DNA from: Chryseobacterium flavum
GTDB taxonomy: Bacteria; Bacteroidota; Bacteroidia; Flavobacteriales; Weeksellaceae
Assembly (NCBI RefSeq): GCF_003385595.1
Contig: NZ_QNUE01000003.1
Location: 309,829 to 373,828, forward strand
Direction of reading: 5' to 3'
DNA length: 64,000 nucleotides
Notes under the pieces: model-generated
Database searches by the model: none
Told to the model about the DNA's origin: nothing
What the model saw: only the letters and a program-made list of their open reading frames with translations
Shown here: in pieces, positions 24,314 through 32,738 of the stretch
Position numbering within the stretch: position 1 is the stretch's first letter
Layout: each line of letters begins with the position of its first letter
Made by a program: the position numbers and the translations under genes

Positions 24314-26346
24314 TACTTTAAAATCTGATATACTATCATCGACACAAAATATGCCAAACCTGTCATCATGACCACCTGAAAGCCGGTCCATTTCCAGCTT
24401 TTGGTTTCTCTGTAGACTACTGCAAGTGTAGAAACACACTGCATTGCAAATGCATAGAAAAGAAGAACCGATATTCCGGTTGCAAAACTGAAGACTTTCT
24501 CTCCATCGGGTTTTACATCTCTTCTCATTTTATCAATTACTTTTACTTCCGGAGCATCATCTTCCAAGCTGTAGAGTGTAGACATTGTCCCTACAAAAAC
24601 TTCTCTTGCCACAAAACTTGTAAGAATTCCTACTCCCATTTTCCAGTCGTAGCCAAGCGGAGCAATAACAGGTTCTATTCCTTTACCCATTTTTGCAAGG
24701 TAAGAATGATCAAGGTGAACGTCTGTAGCTACAAACTCATTTGTTTTTTGGCCTGGTCCGAAATAGCTCAGGAACCAGATGATGATGCTTACAATGAAAA
24801 TTATTTTTCCTGCTCCGGTAATAAAATCCCATACTTTTCCCAGGACCATTTTAAAATCGTATCCGAAAAGTGGCTTTTTATAGGCCGGAAGGTCCATTAC
24901 CAGATAAGTTTTACCTTTACTTTTAATAAATCTTTTAAGGATTGATGCTGAAAATAAAGCGACTAAAAAACCAAGAAGATACATTCCCATCAAAACCAGC
25001 GCCTTGTATTTTATTCCTAGAAATGTTCCTTCTGAAATAATCAGTCCGATGATAATACTGTATACCGGAAGTCTCGCAGAACAGGTCATAAATGGCGTTA
25101 CCAATATGGTCAGCAATCTTTCTTTTACATTCTCAATATTTCTGGTAGAGATCACCGCCGGGATGGCACAGGCTGTTCCTGAAACAAGCGGAACAATACT
25201 TTTACCATTAAGCCCAAAAGGGCGAAGCAGTCTGTCCATCAGGAATACTACTCTTGCCATATATCCAGAATCTTCCAGCAGGTAAAGGAAATACAGCAGG
25301 ATTCCAATCTGTGGTGCAAAAACTACAATTCCTCCGATTCCGGGAATGATCCCATTTGAGATCAATGAATTAACAGGTCCTTCAGGAAGGTGTTCGCTTG
25401 TAAATGCAGCCAGCCAGGAGAATGTATCTTCAATCCAGCTCATCGGATATTCTGCAAGGAAGAAAACGCTTTGGAAAATAATCAGAAGGATCGCTAAAAA
25501 GACTACATAACCCCAGAATTTATGAACTAAAACTTTATCCAGTTTTTCGGTCAGTAATTCTTTGAACTGAGGTTTTTTAGAAATAATATCCGCCAGTATT
25601 TTGTCAACATTCTGATATCTTCTAACAGTTTCCTGAACCTGTAATCTTTTTGGAACCAAACTTTTAGAATCAGATTCATTGAGCTGATCCATGACAGAGC
25701 CTATTCTTCCGAGATCAGTTCCCAATGAAAGGCTCATCCAGGCTTTATATTCATTATCAAACCCTTTATGTGCTGCCAGTTTCTGAATAAAATCTCTATG
25801 CTCGTTTGGTGTTTCAAATGAAAGTTTATCTGTTTTTACAAATTCATTGTTGTAAACAGCTTCTCTTACCGCATCGATCCCGATCTGTTCTTTGGCATTG
25901 GTCTGAATAATTTTAATACCTAATGTTTCTGAAAATTTTTGAATATCGATAGAAATTCCTCTTCGTTCTGCCTGGTCAATCTGATTGACAATGAGAATCA
26001 TCGGAATTCCAAGATCCTGAATCTGCTGAAACAGAAGCAGCCCTCTTTTTAAGCTTAATGCTTCAAGAATATAAACTACTCCTGCGTAGTTTTTCTGTTC
26101 ATCAATAAGGTATTTGGAGAAAATAGCTTCATCTTCTGAACTTGGGTAAACGCTGTAAGAACCCGGGAGATCAATAACCTCTACTTCTTCATTTTTGTAA
26201 GTATAGTTTCCTGAATGGCTAGCAACGGTAACCCCTGCATAGTTCCCGGTTTTCTGCTTCTTATTACAAAGTGTATTGAAAACCGTAGACTTTCCGACAT
26301 TAGGATTCCCTACTAAAAGGATCTGTTTTTTTTTGTTTGCCTGCAT
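24313..26346 (-). CDS. feoB: Ferrous iron transport protein B
   Basis: A 677-residue inner-membrane transporter for Fe(II). The N-terminal G domain has LLVGNPNVGKST (G1) at about residues 10-20, the DLPGSYS motif (G3), and NQID (G4). A helical guanine-dissociation-inhibitor-like region follows to about residue 270, then a membrane domain with two Gate repeats (SGTACAIPAVISTRNIENVKERLLTILVTPFMTCSARLP carries the conserved Cys residues, and the second repeat follows ILTSFVAREVFVG). It overlaps feoA and the small Cys-rich gene by one base each (TAATG), forming a tightly coupled three-gene operon. Confidence 0.96.
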   Translation of the reverse strand: MQANKKKQILLVGNPNVGKSTVFNTLCNKKQKTGNYAGVTVASHSGNYTYKNEEVEVIDLPGSYSVYPSSEDEAIFSKYLIDEQKNYAGVVYILEALSLKRGLLLFQQIQDLGIPMILIVNQIDQAERRGISIDIQKFSETLGIKIIQTNAKEQIGIDAVREAVYNNEFVKTDKLSFETPNEHRDFIQKLAAHKGFDNEYKAWMSLSLGTDLGRIGSVMDQLNESDSKSLVPKRLQVQETVRRYQNVDKILADIISKKPQFKELLTEKLDKVLVHKFWGYVVFLAILLIIFQSVFFLAEYPMSWIEDTFSWLAAFTSEHLPEGPVNSLISNGIIPGIGGIVVFAPQIGILLYFLYLLEDSGYMARVVFLMDRLLRPFGLNGKSIVPLVSGTACAIPAVISTRNIENVKERLLTILVTPFMTCSARLPVYSIIIGLIISEGTFLGIKYKALVLMGMYLLGFLVALFSASILKRFIKSKGKTYLVMDLPAYKKPLFGYDFKMVLGKVWDFITGAGKIIFIVSIIIWFLSYFGPGQKTNEFVATDVHLDHSYLAKMGKGIEPVIAPLGYDWKMGVGILTSFVAREVFVGTMSTLYSLEDDAPEVKVIDKMRRDVKPDGEKVFSFATGISVLLFYAFAMQCVSTLAVVYRETKSWKWTGFQVVMMTGLAYFVSMIVYQILK

Positions 26347-26600
26347 TAATTCAATTCTTCAACAATGATATATTCTCCTTCTTCCTCACGAAGAGCAATC
26401 CGGCTTTTTTCTGTTCCAAATTCTACATACATGGGCCCATTGAATGGAGCCTGATATAAAATCCTGAAAACAGTCTCCGGAAGGAGTCCCATTTCAATGA
26501 TTTTATTGGGCATTTTCAGATGGTCATTATCATATCCCAATATCTTTCCCATTTTATTTTTAGGAAATCCACTTAATTTATGTAAGCCGTTCTCTTTCAA
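26346..26600 (-). CDS. feoA: Ferrous iron transport protein A
   Basis: An 84-residue SH3-like cytosolic protein that supports FeoB. The typical segment KIIEMGLLPETVFRILYQAPFNGPMYVE is present, followed by the strand IALREEEG. It is the first gene of the feo operon, and its stop overlaps the feoB start (TAATG). A promoter with an operator-like 21-bp palindrome lies directly upstream, so iron control is likely. Confidence 0.93.
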   Translation of the reverse strand: MKENGLHKLSGFPKNKMGKILGYDNDHLKMPNKIIEMGLLPETVFRILYQAPFNGPMYVEFGTEKSRIALREEEGEYIIVEELN

Positions 26601-26619
26601 AGCCTAATTTTTTGTGACG

Positions 26620-26651
26620 CAAATATACGCTATTTAAATTTAATCTAAATA
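26620..26651 (-). promoter_or_regulatory. feo promoter with a 21-bp palindrome resembling an iron box
   Basis: On the minus strand TATATTTG (26627-26620) is a full -7 box 20 bases before feoA. Directly upstream at 26631-26651 is a 21-bp palindrome with arms TATTTA and TAAATA; nine of ten base pairs match around a central T. Position and pattern (TTTAG-like arms) resemble binding sites of the DtxR/IdeR family of iron-dependent repressors. A related 15-bp perfect palindrome occurs at 31691-31705. Confidence 0.6.
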
Positions 26652-26669
26652 ACGTTTGCTTATGAAAGA

Positions 26670-26706
26670 AATCAACCCCAACACATTACTGTATCCGGGT
26701 TGATTA
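26670..26706 (-). terminator. Hairpin after the small peptide ORF
   Basis: AATCAACCC pairs with GGGTTGATT around a 17-base loop. On the minus strand it lies about 20 bases after the stop of the short ORF at 26729 and runs into T-rich sequence, so it may end that transcript. Confidence 0.5.
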
Positions 26707-26728
26707 GAAATTATAATTTGATTGTCAT

Positions 26729-26985
26729 TTATGGACAAATAGCATCTCCTATAGCAGCTGCTTCAAGAAAATTTCCTCCATGACTCCATACATTATAAGC
26801 AAGACCTATGACACAAGCCGTATGTAAATCAATATTTTCTGTCTTTAATTCAATTTTTATGGATTTCTTTTCTTCTCTAATATTCTTTTTTGTAATTAAA
26901 ATAGTTTCTTTTTTTTCCTTGTTAGCTTCTGTTTAGAATAAGAATGAAAATCCAATTTTAATTTGAAAATTTTTAAATTGATCAT
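26729..26985 (-). pseudogene. Small peptide ORF split by a -1 frameshift at an A AAA AAG heptamer
   Basis: An ATG frame begins at 26985 (MINLKIFKLKLDF) and stops soon after a run of eight A residues (T run at 26909-26916 on the plus strand). The -1 frame continues from that point without a stop to 26729 and encodes KKNIREEKKSIKIELKT, then TACVIGLAYNVWSHGGNF and ends AIGDAICP. In the upstream frame the codons at the junction are AAA-AAG within the heptamer A-AAA-AAG, the same slippery sequence as in dnaX. A -1 slip would give one peptide of about 83 residues. A decayed gene or a homopolymer error is the simpler reading. No family is recognised. Confidence 0.4.
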
Positions 26986-27056
26986 GCTTTTTCCATTTAT
27001 AAAGTTGGATAAATATTTTATTACAGTAAATTGAAATGCTTAAATTTTTAACAAAA

Positions 27057-27092
27057 AATCAACCCAGATACAACAATGTATTTGGGTTGATT
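27057..27092 (-). terminator. Terminator of the GLPGLI gene
   Basis: AACCCAGATACA pairs with TGTATTTGGGTT around three bases, with one G-T pair. It lies about 25 bases after the stop of the GLPGLI gene on the minus strand and is followed by TTTTTTG. Confidence 0.7.
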
Positions 27093-27118
27093 TGAATATA
27101 ATTTAGTTGATATGAAGC

Positions 27119-28024
27119 TTATTTTTTCTTCTTGTCAGAAGGAATTTCCTTTTCTATAGGATTGTCGTTGGCATTATAAAAGTCCTTATACTGTTTCTCT
27201 TGTTTTTTCATCATATCACCTACTGTACCATCCATTCCAGGTATAGTTTTGGACATCATTTCCTGTGTCATCATAGGTCTTACTGATGCAAAAGGATCTT
27301 TTTTAAAATCATTAAATGTTTTTTCAAATTTTTCTCTTGATAATTCATTCACTTTTCCTCCCGAAGCATGCATTAAATTTTCAATATAAGAGAATTCTGT
27401 ATAATCTTTTACTTTTTTATTTCCTTGTAACACCCAAGAATAGTTCTTATCCGCATCTTCAATCTTTACAATTAAACCCGGAAGCCCATAAAATTTATAA
27501 GGTCCATCCTGAAATGGTATATCCGTACTAAACCAAGCCGTCCAGGTTCTTCCCCCAAAATCAGTTGTCGCTTTCTGAGCATTATATTCTCCTATTTTTT
27601 GTTTATCGGCTAAAATATTCCAGTTGAACTTAAGATCTTCACTATAACCAATATTACTTGGTGTGAATCCATTTGCAATTTTGTCAACATATTGAACTTT
27701 CATCCCTGGATAAAACTTATAAATTCTTGCTGAAATTTTCGGAGTTTTAAGAGATTTTGAAAGATCTTTCATCATACCTGCTTTTTGCATTGCTTCTATT
27801 TCTACTTTCATAATAGAATCTTGTGCTATTACAGTATAATCCTGATAAATGGATCTGTTTTTATCTGTAATATCTAAAATTGTAATAACCTTATCCAACT
27901 TCGCTGAATCTTTCTTAGGTTTAAAAGTCAGTTCATAAAAGAAGCGGTTGGCTGTTTCTTTTGATTCCTGAGCTCCGGCAAAAGCAAAAAGAGTGATAAG
28001 AAATACGGAGAACAACTTTTTCAT
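27119..28024 (-). CDS. GLPGLI family protein
   Basis: A 301-residue exported protein. Residues 1-18 form a signal peptide (FAGAQ). The name-giving motif GLPGLI occurs in KFYGLPGLIVKIED in the second half, and TWTAWFSTDIPFQDGPYKF precedes it, as in this Bacteroidota family (TIGR01200). The C-terminus is Lys-rich (SDKKKK). Members are often encoded next to TonB-type outer-membrane proteins, and here the receptor gene lies 730 bases away on the same strand with one opposite gene in between. The biochemical role is unknown. Confidence 0.88.
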   Translation of the reverse strand: MKKLFSVFLITLFAFAGAQESKETANRFFYELTFKPKKDSAKLDKVITILDITDKNRSIYQDYTVIAQDSIMKVEIEAMQKAGMMKDLSKSLKTPKISARIYKFYPGMKVQYVDKIANGFTPSNIGYSEDLKFNWNILADKQKIGEYNAQKATTDFGGRTWTAWFSTDIPFQDGPYKFYGLPGLIVKIEDADKNYSWVLQGNKKVKDYTEFSYIENLMHASGGKVNELSREKFEKTFNDFKKDPFASVRPMMTQEMMSKTIPGMDGTVGDMMKKQEKQYKDFYNANDNPIEKEIPSDKKKK

Positions 28025-28201
28025 TGTAGTAAGTTTATATAATTAGTAATCACATGTCTGCTTTTGTTACATTTTTTTTGAAATTTATTTTTTTAAGATT
28101 GGCCAATGTGTTTACGATAGAAGCTAACGAAAAATTATGATTCTCTTAAAACATTTTCATTTTTAAAACGCTTACCTTTAAGCTTCTAAAAAACAAATAT
28201 T

Positions 28202-28699
28202 ATGGATACTTTATCTCAATTAAAATCCGAACTGGAAGGAGAATTCCAAACCACAAAAAAATTTATTGAACGTTATCCTGAAGGAAAAAACGATTATGCT
28301 CCTCATGAAAAAAGCATGAAAATGATGCCTCTTGCCACTCACCTTGTTGAAATTTTTGAATGGCCTGACACTATTTTAAATACCTCAGAACTCGACTTTG
28401 CCAAAGGCGGGTATCAGCCGTCTCAGCTTTCAAGCAAAGATGATCTTTTAAAAAAACTGGATGAAAGTTACCAGGCTGGTGTAAAGGCCCTGGAAAATGC
28501 ATCAGAAGAACAACTGAACCCCAGCTGGACGATTAAGAATGACGGGCATGAGCTCGCAAGCTGGAGCAAATACGGAGCTATTCGTCATGCCCTGAACCAG
28601 ATTACCCATCACAGAGCCCAGCTGGGAGTCTATTACAGATTAAATGATATTCCTTTACCGGGCAGCTATGGACCTTCTGCAGACCAGCAAAGTTTCTAA
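28202..28699 (+). CDS. DinB family protein
   Basis: A 165-residue four-helix-bundle protein of the DinB/YfiT type. Three histidines that usually bind a divalent metal are visible: His in ATHLVE, then RHALNQ and THHRAQLG near the C-terminus. Members of the superfamily act as thiol-dependent S-transferases with bacillithiol or mycothiol, or have unknown activity. It is a single gene on the strand opposite to its neighbours, inserted between the GLPGLI gene and the receptor gene. Confidence 0.88.
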   Translation: MDTLSQLKSELEGEFQTTKKFIERYPEGKNDYAPHEKSMKMMPLATHLVEIFEWPDTILNTSELDFAKGGYQPSQLSSKDDLLKKLDESYQAGVKALENASEEQLNPSWTIKNDGHELASWSKYGAIRHALNQITHHRAQLGVYYRLNDIPLPGSYGPSADQQSF

Positions 28700-28724
28700 C
28701 TGTAATGCAAGATATATTCAACAA

Positions 28725-28752
28725 AAAACCAATCCTTCAGGATTGGCTTTTA
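28725..28752. terminator. Bidirectional terminator between dinB-like gene and the receptor gene
   Basis: CCAATCC (28729-28735) pairs with GGATTGG (28740-28746) around TTCA, with A residues on the left and T residues on the right. It serves two convergent genes. Confidence 0.8.
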
Positions 28753-28754
28753 TT

Positions 28755-31466
28755 TTATTTAAAATTGAATTTTACGCTTAACATGACCTGGCTTGGGCGG
28801 AGCTGCATGGTTGTCTGGGTTATCGTTGTATTATCAATATCGATTCTTTCAAATACCTTTTTATTAGCAATATTCATCCATTTTAGCTCAAAATCCACTT
28901 TCTTTTTAGCCCATGAGAACTGATAGGAAAGATCAAAGAACCCATTATTATATTTTACGTCTGCAGATTTTGAATTGATCTGATCCCAGTAAAATCCTAT
29001 GGTATGGTTTTCTAACGGATAGAAGAAGACATTTAAATTATGATTGTACCCTTCAGTTTTTCCTTTATTTCCGGTAAGGTAAATATTGGAGGTGTTATTC
29101 CACGTTTTAGAAGCATTAAAATCTACACTCATCCAGGAGAAATAGGTATTGTTAAATTTAATTCCGAGTGTATTCCCATTGGTTTTATTATCAATGTTTT
29201 CATCATTTCTTATTGATTGTGACTTGGATACAGAATTGTTATAGTTTATGGATGCATTGGTTTTAAACTTTGGAAAATATTTTCCTATTTCTGCATAATA
29301 TGTATTACTTGTTCTTTTATTTTCTTTTTCAAGATATTCTGTTACCCTAAATCCGGATTCATTAACGACGCTTGAAGCAATAAGGTTGTTTTTTGCATCA
29401 CTTAATCTGTATCCCAGGTTGAAGAAAAGGTTATTTAACGGATTCCTGTACTCCAATCTTGCTCCTGCATTTTTTGTAGTGGCCTGAGGAATCGGGTTTT
29501 TAGGATTCATCACATTAAATCCTCCCGGGCTTGTCAGAATATATCCTGCATAAGCCGTCTGAATATCTCCGAAATTGTTGCTGACTCCTCCATTTACACT
29601 CGCTTTGAAGAACGAAGCAAATGAATATTGAGCAAAAACATTCGGGGTAAATGTTACTTTGCTTAATGATTTGGAAACATTTCTAAATGCATCTTCAGCC
29701 TTAATATTATTGAAGTTTACCGGGAAACTTGAAAATAAACTCCATGATTCGGACTTATAATTAATCCCCACGGAGGCAGACGGATTGATTCTCGTGAATT
29801 TCAAATCATTTTCATAGGCTAAGCTTGCAAAATCCGGAGAGTTATTAACTGTACTTCCATCAAAATCTGTTGTCAATTTGTCTGTAGAAAAGTCAAAACC
29901 TACCTGAGGCGTGAATGTCCATCCTTTTGTAGAAAAACTGATATTTGCAGAATGCGACGTATCTAAAGATTTGATTCTGAAATATTGTAAAGCTGTACTT
30001 CCCGGTGTGAATTTTATGGTTGTAAAATCATTACTGCCCGGTTCTTTATATGGGAACTGTAAATAATTGGCAGGAGAAATTTCTAAAATCTGCCTGTCAT
30101 TCTGATAGCTGATATAAGATTTGAAATTTACCATTTTTTCCTTCCACGGAATAATGGTGCTCAGAGAGTTCTGAAAAGAGGTTGTAGGGGATTCCAGTGC
30201 TTCGTTTCCTATTCTGTAACCTTGTTTATCATTTCTTTCTGCAAAAGCTCTGTCACCATTCCAAAACTGTGAAAATGTAGTTGTATTTTTAAAGAATCCT
30301 TTTTTAGCATTTTTTGTGAAAATCAGCTCTCCTTTCAATTTATCCGTATAGAAATTGTTCAGAAATCTTGTAGTATATTGTGTTCCCTGCTGGATATCCC
30401 TGGTAATACTATTTGACTCTCTTTCTACTGCATTATTCGTATAGTTTGCATTCGCTTTGAGTTCCCATTCCTTCTTCTTGTCAATATTGGTAAGGTAATT
30501 CGCTGACAGATAATGAACGCTGTTCATCAAATATCTTTTTACCGGAAGATCAGGAGTACTTGCATTCTCCACATTGAGCCAGTTGTTCTGTGATATATTA
30601 CTTCTTCTCCCTTCCCATGTGCTGCCGAAAGCAAGAATATTCCCTTCATTTTCCACCTGCTCACCCATATTATTGGTTTTATAATTGACTACCCACTGGC
30701 TTTTCTGTCCGAAAAACATGGGAGTCAGTTTTACATTCCATAGCCATGGTTCTCCAAAACCTGTTCCTACCTCTCCTCTTCCGGTCATGGTAACACTGTT
30801 TTTAAGCTTGATATTGATTGCTGCCTGATCTGAAGGAACCTTATCCTGAAGAATTTTTACTGGCTGGTGATTTTCAAGAACTTCTACTTTTTGCACAGCG
30901 TCTTTAGGAAGGGAATTGTTGATTGTTCCGTATCCTCCTTCCATCAGGTCTTTTCCGTTAACATAAAATTTATTGATCGCATTTCCCTGATAAAGAATGG
31001 TTCCATCTTTGTTCACTTCAATGCCGGGGATCTTTTTCATCACATCTGCAAGTGTTCTGTCATTTTTACTGTTGAATGCTTTAAGATCATAGGAAATTGT
31101 ATCCCCTCTTGCTGTGATCATTTTGGTTTTCAGCTGTACTTCTTTTATTTCCGTAGCTTCTGACTGCATTTTAAAATTCTGAATCTGATCGCTATTACTG
31201 ATCTGTTTGGTAAGGGGTTTCTGGTTGAATGCTTTCACCTTAAGATCTACATTGGCTTCTGCAGAAGTGAATACAACTTTATATTCTCCTTTAGAATTCG
31301 TAATTGCATACGCCAGAATAGCATCTTTACCAGGCTCCTCAATGGTTACACTGGCGCTTGGTATCGCAACACCGTCATCATCAGTAATTTTTCCTGATAC
31401 TGTTTTCTGTGCAAAAGTGAATACAGAAATAAAGAACATCAGAAATAAAGAAATATTTTTTTTCAT
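28755..31466 (-). CDS. TonB-type outer-membrane beta-barrel receptor with N-terminal carboxypeptidase-like domain
   Basis: A 903-residue outer-membrane protein. A signal peptide (residues 1-19) is followed by a CarboxypepD_reg-like domain (TVSGKITDDDGVAIPSASVTI, to about 95), a plug domain (about 120-220, with KKIPGIEVNKDGTILYQGNAINKFYVNGKDLMEGG) and a long barrel rich in aromatic residues. It ends in FNFK with a terminal aromatic-containing strand. This matches the outer-membrane beta-barrel family that accompanies GLPGLI proteins rather than a classical SusC. No TonB box is obvious. The substrate may be a metal complex or peptide. A palindrome like that of the feo promoter lies about 225 bases upstream. 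Confidence 0.88.
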   Translation of the reverse strand: MKKNISLFLMFFISVFTFAQKTVSGKITDDDGVAIPSASVTIEEPGKDAILAYAITNSKGEYKVVFTSAEANVDLKVKAFNQKPLTKQISNSDQIQNFKMQSEATEIKEVQLKTKMITARGDTISYDLKAFNSKNDRTLADVMKKIPGIEVNKDGTILYQGNAINKFYVNGKDLMEGGYGTINNSLPKDAVQKVEVLENHQPVKILQDKVPSDQAAINIKLKNSVTMTGRGEVGTGFGEPWLWNVKLTPMFFGQKSQWVVNYKTNNMGEQVENEGNILAFGSTWEGRRSNISQNNWLNVENASTPDLPVKRYLMNSVHYLSANYLTNIDKKKEWELKANANYTNNAVERESNSITRDIQQGTQYTTRFLNNFYTDKLKGELIFTKNAKKGFFKNTTTFSQFWNGDRAFAERNDKQGYRIGNEALESPTTSFQNSLSTIIPWKEKMVNFKSYISYQNDRQILEISPANYLQFPYKEPGSNDFTTIKFTPGSTALQYFRIKSLDTSHSANISFSTKGWTFTPQVGFDFSTDKLTTDFDGSTVNNSPDFASLAYENDLKFTRINPSASVGINYKSESWSLFSSFPVNFNNIKAEDAFRNVSKSLSKVTFTPNVFAQYSFASFFKASVNGGVSNNFGDIQTAYAGYILTSPGGFNVMNPKNPIPQATTKNAGARLEYRNPLNNLFFNLGYRLSDAKNNLIASSVVNESGFRVTEYLEKENKRTSNTYYAEIGKYFPKFKTNASINYNNSVSKSQSIRNDENIDNKTNGNTLGIKFNNTYFSWMSVDFNASKTWNNTSNIYLTGNKGKTEGYNHNLNVFFYPLENHTIGFYWDQINSKSADVKYNNGFFDLSYQFSWAKKKVDFELKWMNIANKKVFERIDIDNTTITQTTMQLRPSQVMLSVKFNFK

Positions 31467-31690
31467 GTTTATTATTTGCTCTATTAGTTAGGTACTATTG
31501 TTATTCGTTACACTTCTAAAGATCAATTTTAAATTGAAAGGTTAAATCAATATCACTATAAGAATAGTTATACCGTGTTCAGCCTTAAAAAAACAGCATC
31601 ATATTTATGATTACAGCTGAAATTAATAATCTTACGACAAATCATATCTCTGTTCTTTTAATACTAATGAAAATAAATATTTATTATTAT

Positions 31691-31705
31691 TATTTAGTCT
31701 AAATA
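31691..31705. promoter_or_regulatory. Perfect 15-bp palindrome, possible iron-type operator
   Basis: TATTTAG-T-CTAAATA is a perfect palindrome around a central T. It shares TCTAAATA and the TATTTA/TAAATA arms with the 21-bp palindrome in the feo promoter. It is located between the receptor and the cupin genes, about 50 bases upstream of a possible receptor promoter. Binding by the same repressor as at feo is inferred. Confidence 0.45.
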
Positions 31706-31770
31706 GGTAAAAATGATTTGAATCATAGATTAAAAAAAGCTTAAACATTCTTTCGTATATTTTAATTTAA

Positions 31771-31778
31771 TAATTTTG
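31771..31778 (+). promoter_or_regulatory. -7 box of the cupin-like gene
   Basis: TAATTTTG matches TAnnTTTG and lies 18 bases before the ATG at 31797. A TTTC at 31751-31754 is a weak -33 candidate. Confidence 0.55.
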
Positions 31779-31796
31779 TAACATAAAATTTATAAA

Positions 31797-32678
31797 ATGG
31801 GAATTATTTTAAAGCCTATAGATGTTGTAGATGACATTTCCAAAGAGGATTTCTACGAAAAATATCTAAAGCCAAGAAGGCCCGTTGTCATCAAAAATAT
31901 GGCAAAAAAATGGCCTGCTTATCAGAAATGGACGATGGAATATATGAAAGAGGTCGTAGGAGATGTGGAGGTTCCGCTATATGACAGCTCAAAGGCAGAC
32001 CCATCTGCTCCCATCAATGCTTCAGCAGCAAAAATGAAATTCGGAGATTATATAGACCTTATCCAAAGAGAGCCTACAGATCTCAGAATTTTTCTTTTTG
32101 ACCCGATAAAATACGCTCCAAAACTTCTGGAGGACTATATTTCTCCGAAAGAACTCATGGGGGGCTTCCTTGATAAATATCCGAATATGTTCTTTGGAGG
32201 TAAAGGATCAGTAACCTTCCTTCACTTTGACATTGATATGGCGCATATATTCCATACGCATTTCAACGGAAGAAAACACATCCTTCTTTTTGACTACAAA
32301 TGGAAAGAAAGATTGTATCAGATTCCCTATGCTACCTATGCGTTAGAAGACTATAATATTGAAAATCCGGACTTTACGAAATTCCCTGCCCTGGATGGTG
32401 TGGAGGGTATAGAATGCTTCCTTGAGCATGGAGATACTTTATTTATGCCAACAGGATGGTGGCACTGGATGAAATATCTGGATGGTTCGTTCTCCATTTC
32501 ACTCAGAGCCTGGGACAAATCTTGGGCAGTAAAGGCTCATTCTTTATGGAATCTTACGGTACAGCGAAAGTTTGATGATATTATGAAAGCCAATTTCAAA
32601 AAGAAATATATGGACTGGAAAGAAAAAATGGCAATTAAAAGAGCTGAAATTGCTTTGAAGAGAGGCTTACCAAAATAA
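31797..32678 (+). CDS. Cupin-like (JmjC-type) domain protein, probable 2-oxoglutarate/Fe(II) hydroxylase
   Basis: A 293-residue cytosolic protein of the cupin_8/JmjC type. It starts with the segment RPVVIKNMAKKWPAYQKW. The iron site is HFDID (His and Asp at about residues 142-144) with the second His in PTGWWHWMKYL near residue 222, and FNGRKHILLFDYKW provides a probable 2-oxoglutarate-binding Lys. Relatives hydroxylate Asn, Lys or Arg side chains in ribosomal or other proteins. The C-terminus is a basic helix. It is a single gene with its own promoter and terminator. Confidence 0.88.
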   Translation: MGIILKPIDVVDDISKEDFYEKYLKPRRPVVIKNMAKKWPAYQKWTMEYMKEVVGDVEVPLYDSSKADPSAPINASAAKMKFGDYIDLIQREPTDLRIFLFDPIKYAPKLLEDYISPKELMGGFLDKYPNMFFGGKGSVTFLHFDIDMAHIFHTHFNGRKHILLFDYKWKERLYQIPYATYALEDYNIENPDFTKFPALDGVEGIECFLEHGDTLFMPTGWWHWMKYLDGSFSISLRAWDKSWAVKAHSLWNLTVQRKFDDIMKANFKKKYMDWKEKMAIKRAEIALKRGLPK

Positions 32679-32680
32679 TA

Positions 32681-32710
32681 AAAAAGACGTTTCAAATGAA
32701 ACGTCTTTTT
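32681..32710. terminator. Bidirectional terminator between the cupin and M14 peptidase genes
   Basis: AAAAAGACGTTTC pairs perfectly with GAAACGTCTTTTT around the loop AAAT. It serves both convergent genes. Confidence 0.88.
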
Positions 32711-32738
32711 TATATATTACATGTTTATTATCAATAAT

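Larger units (their letters stand above)
31467..31796. other. 330-bp divergent regulatory region
   Basis: This gap separates the divergently transcribed receptor and cupin genes. It is very AT-rich. It holds a perfect 15-bp palindrome at 31691-31705 and a -7 box for the cupin gene at 31771-31778 (separate entries). A near match to a minus-strand -7 box (TA-tga-TTTG) lies at 31638-31646. Nothing else is supported. Confidence 0.6.

Noticed and set aside
24161..24439. A 92-residue frame covering the small Cys-rich gene
   Set aside because: Its first half lies within feoB in another frame. The ATG at 24313 overlapping the feoB stop gives the normal small protein.
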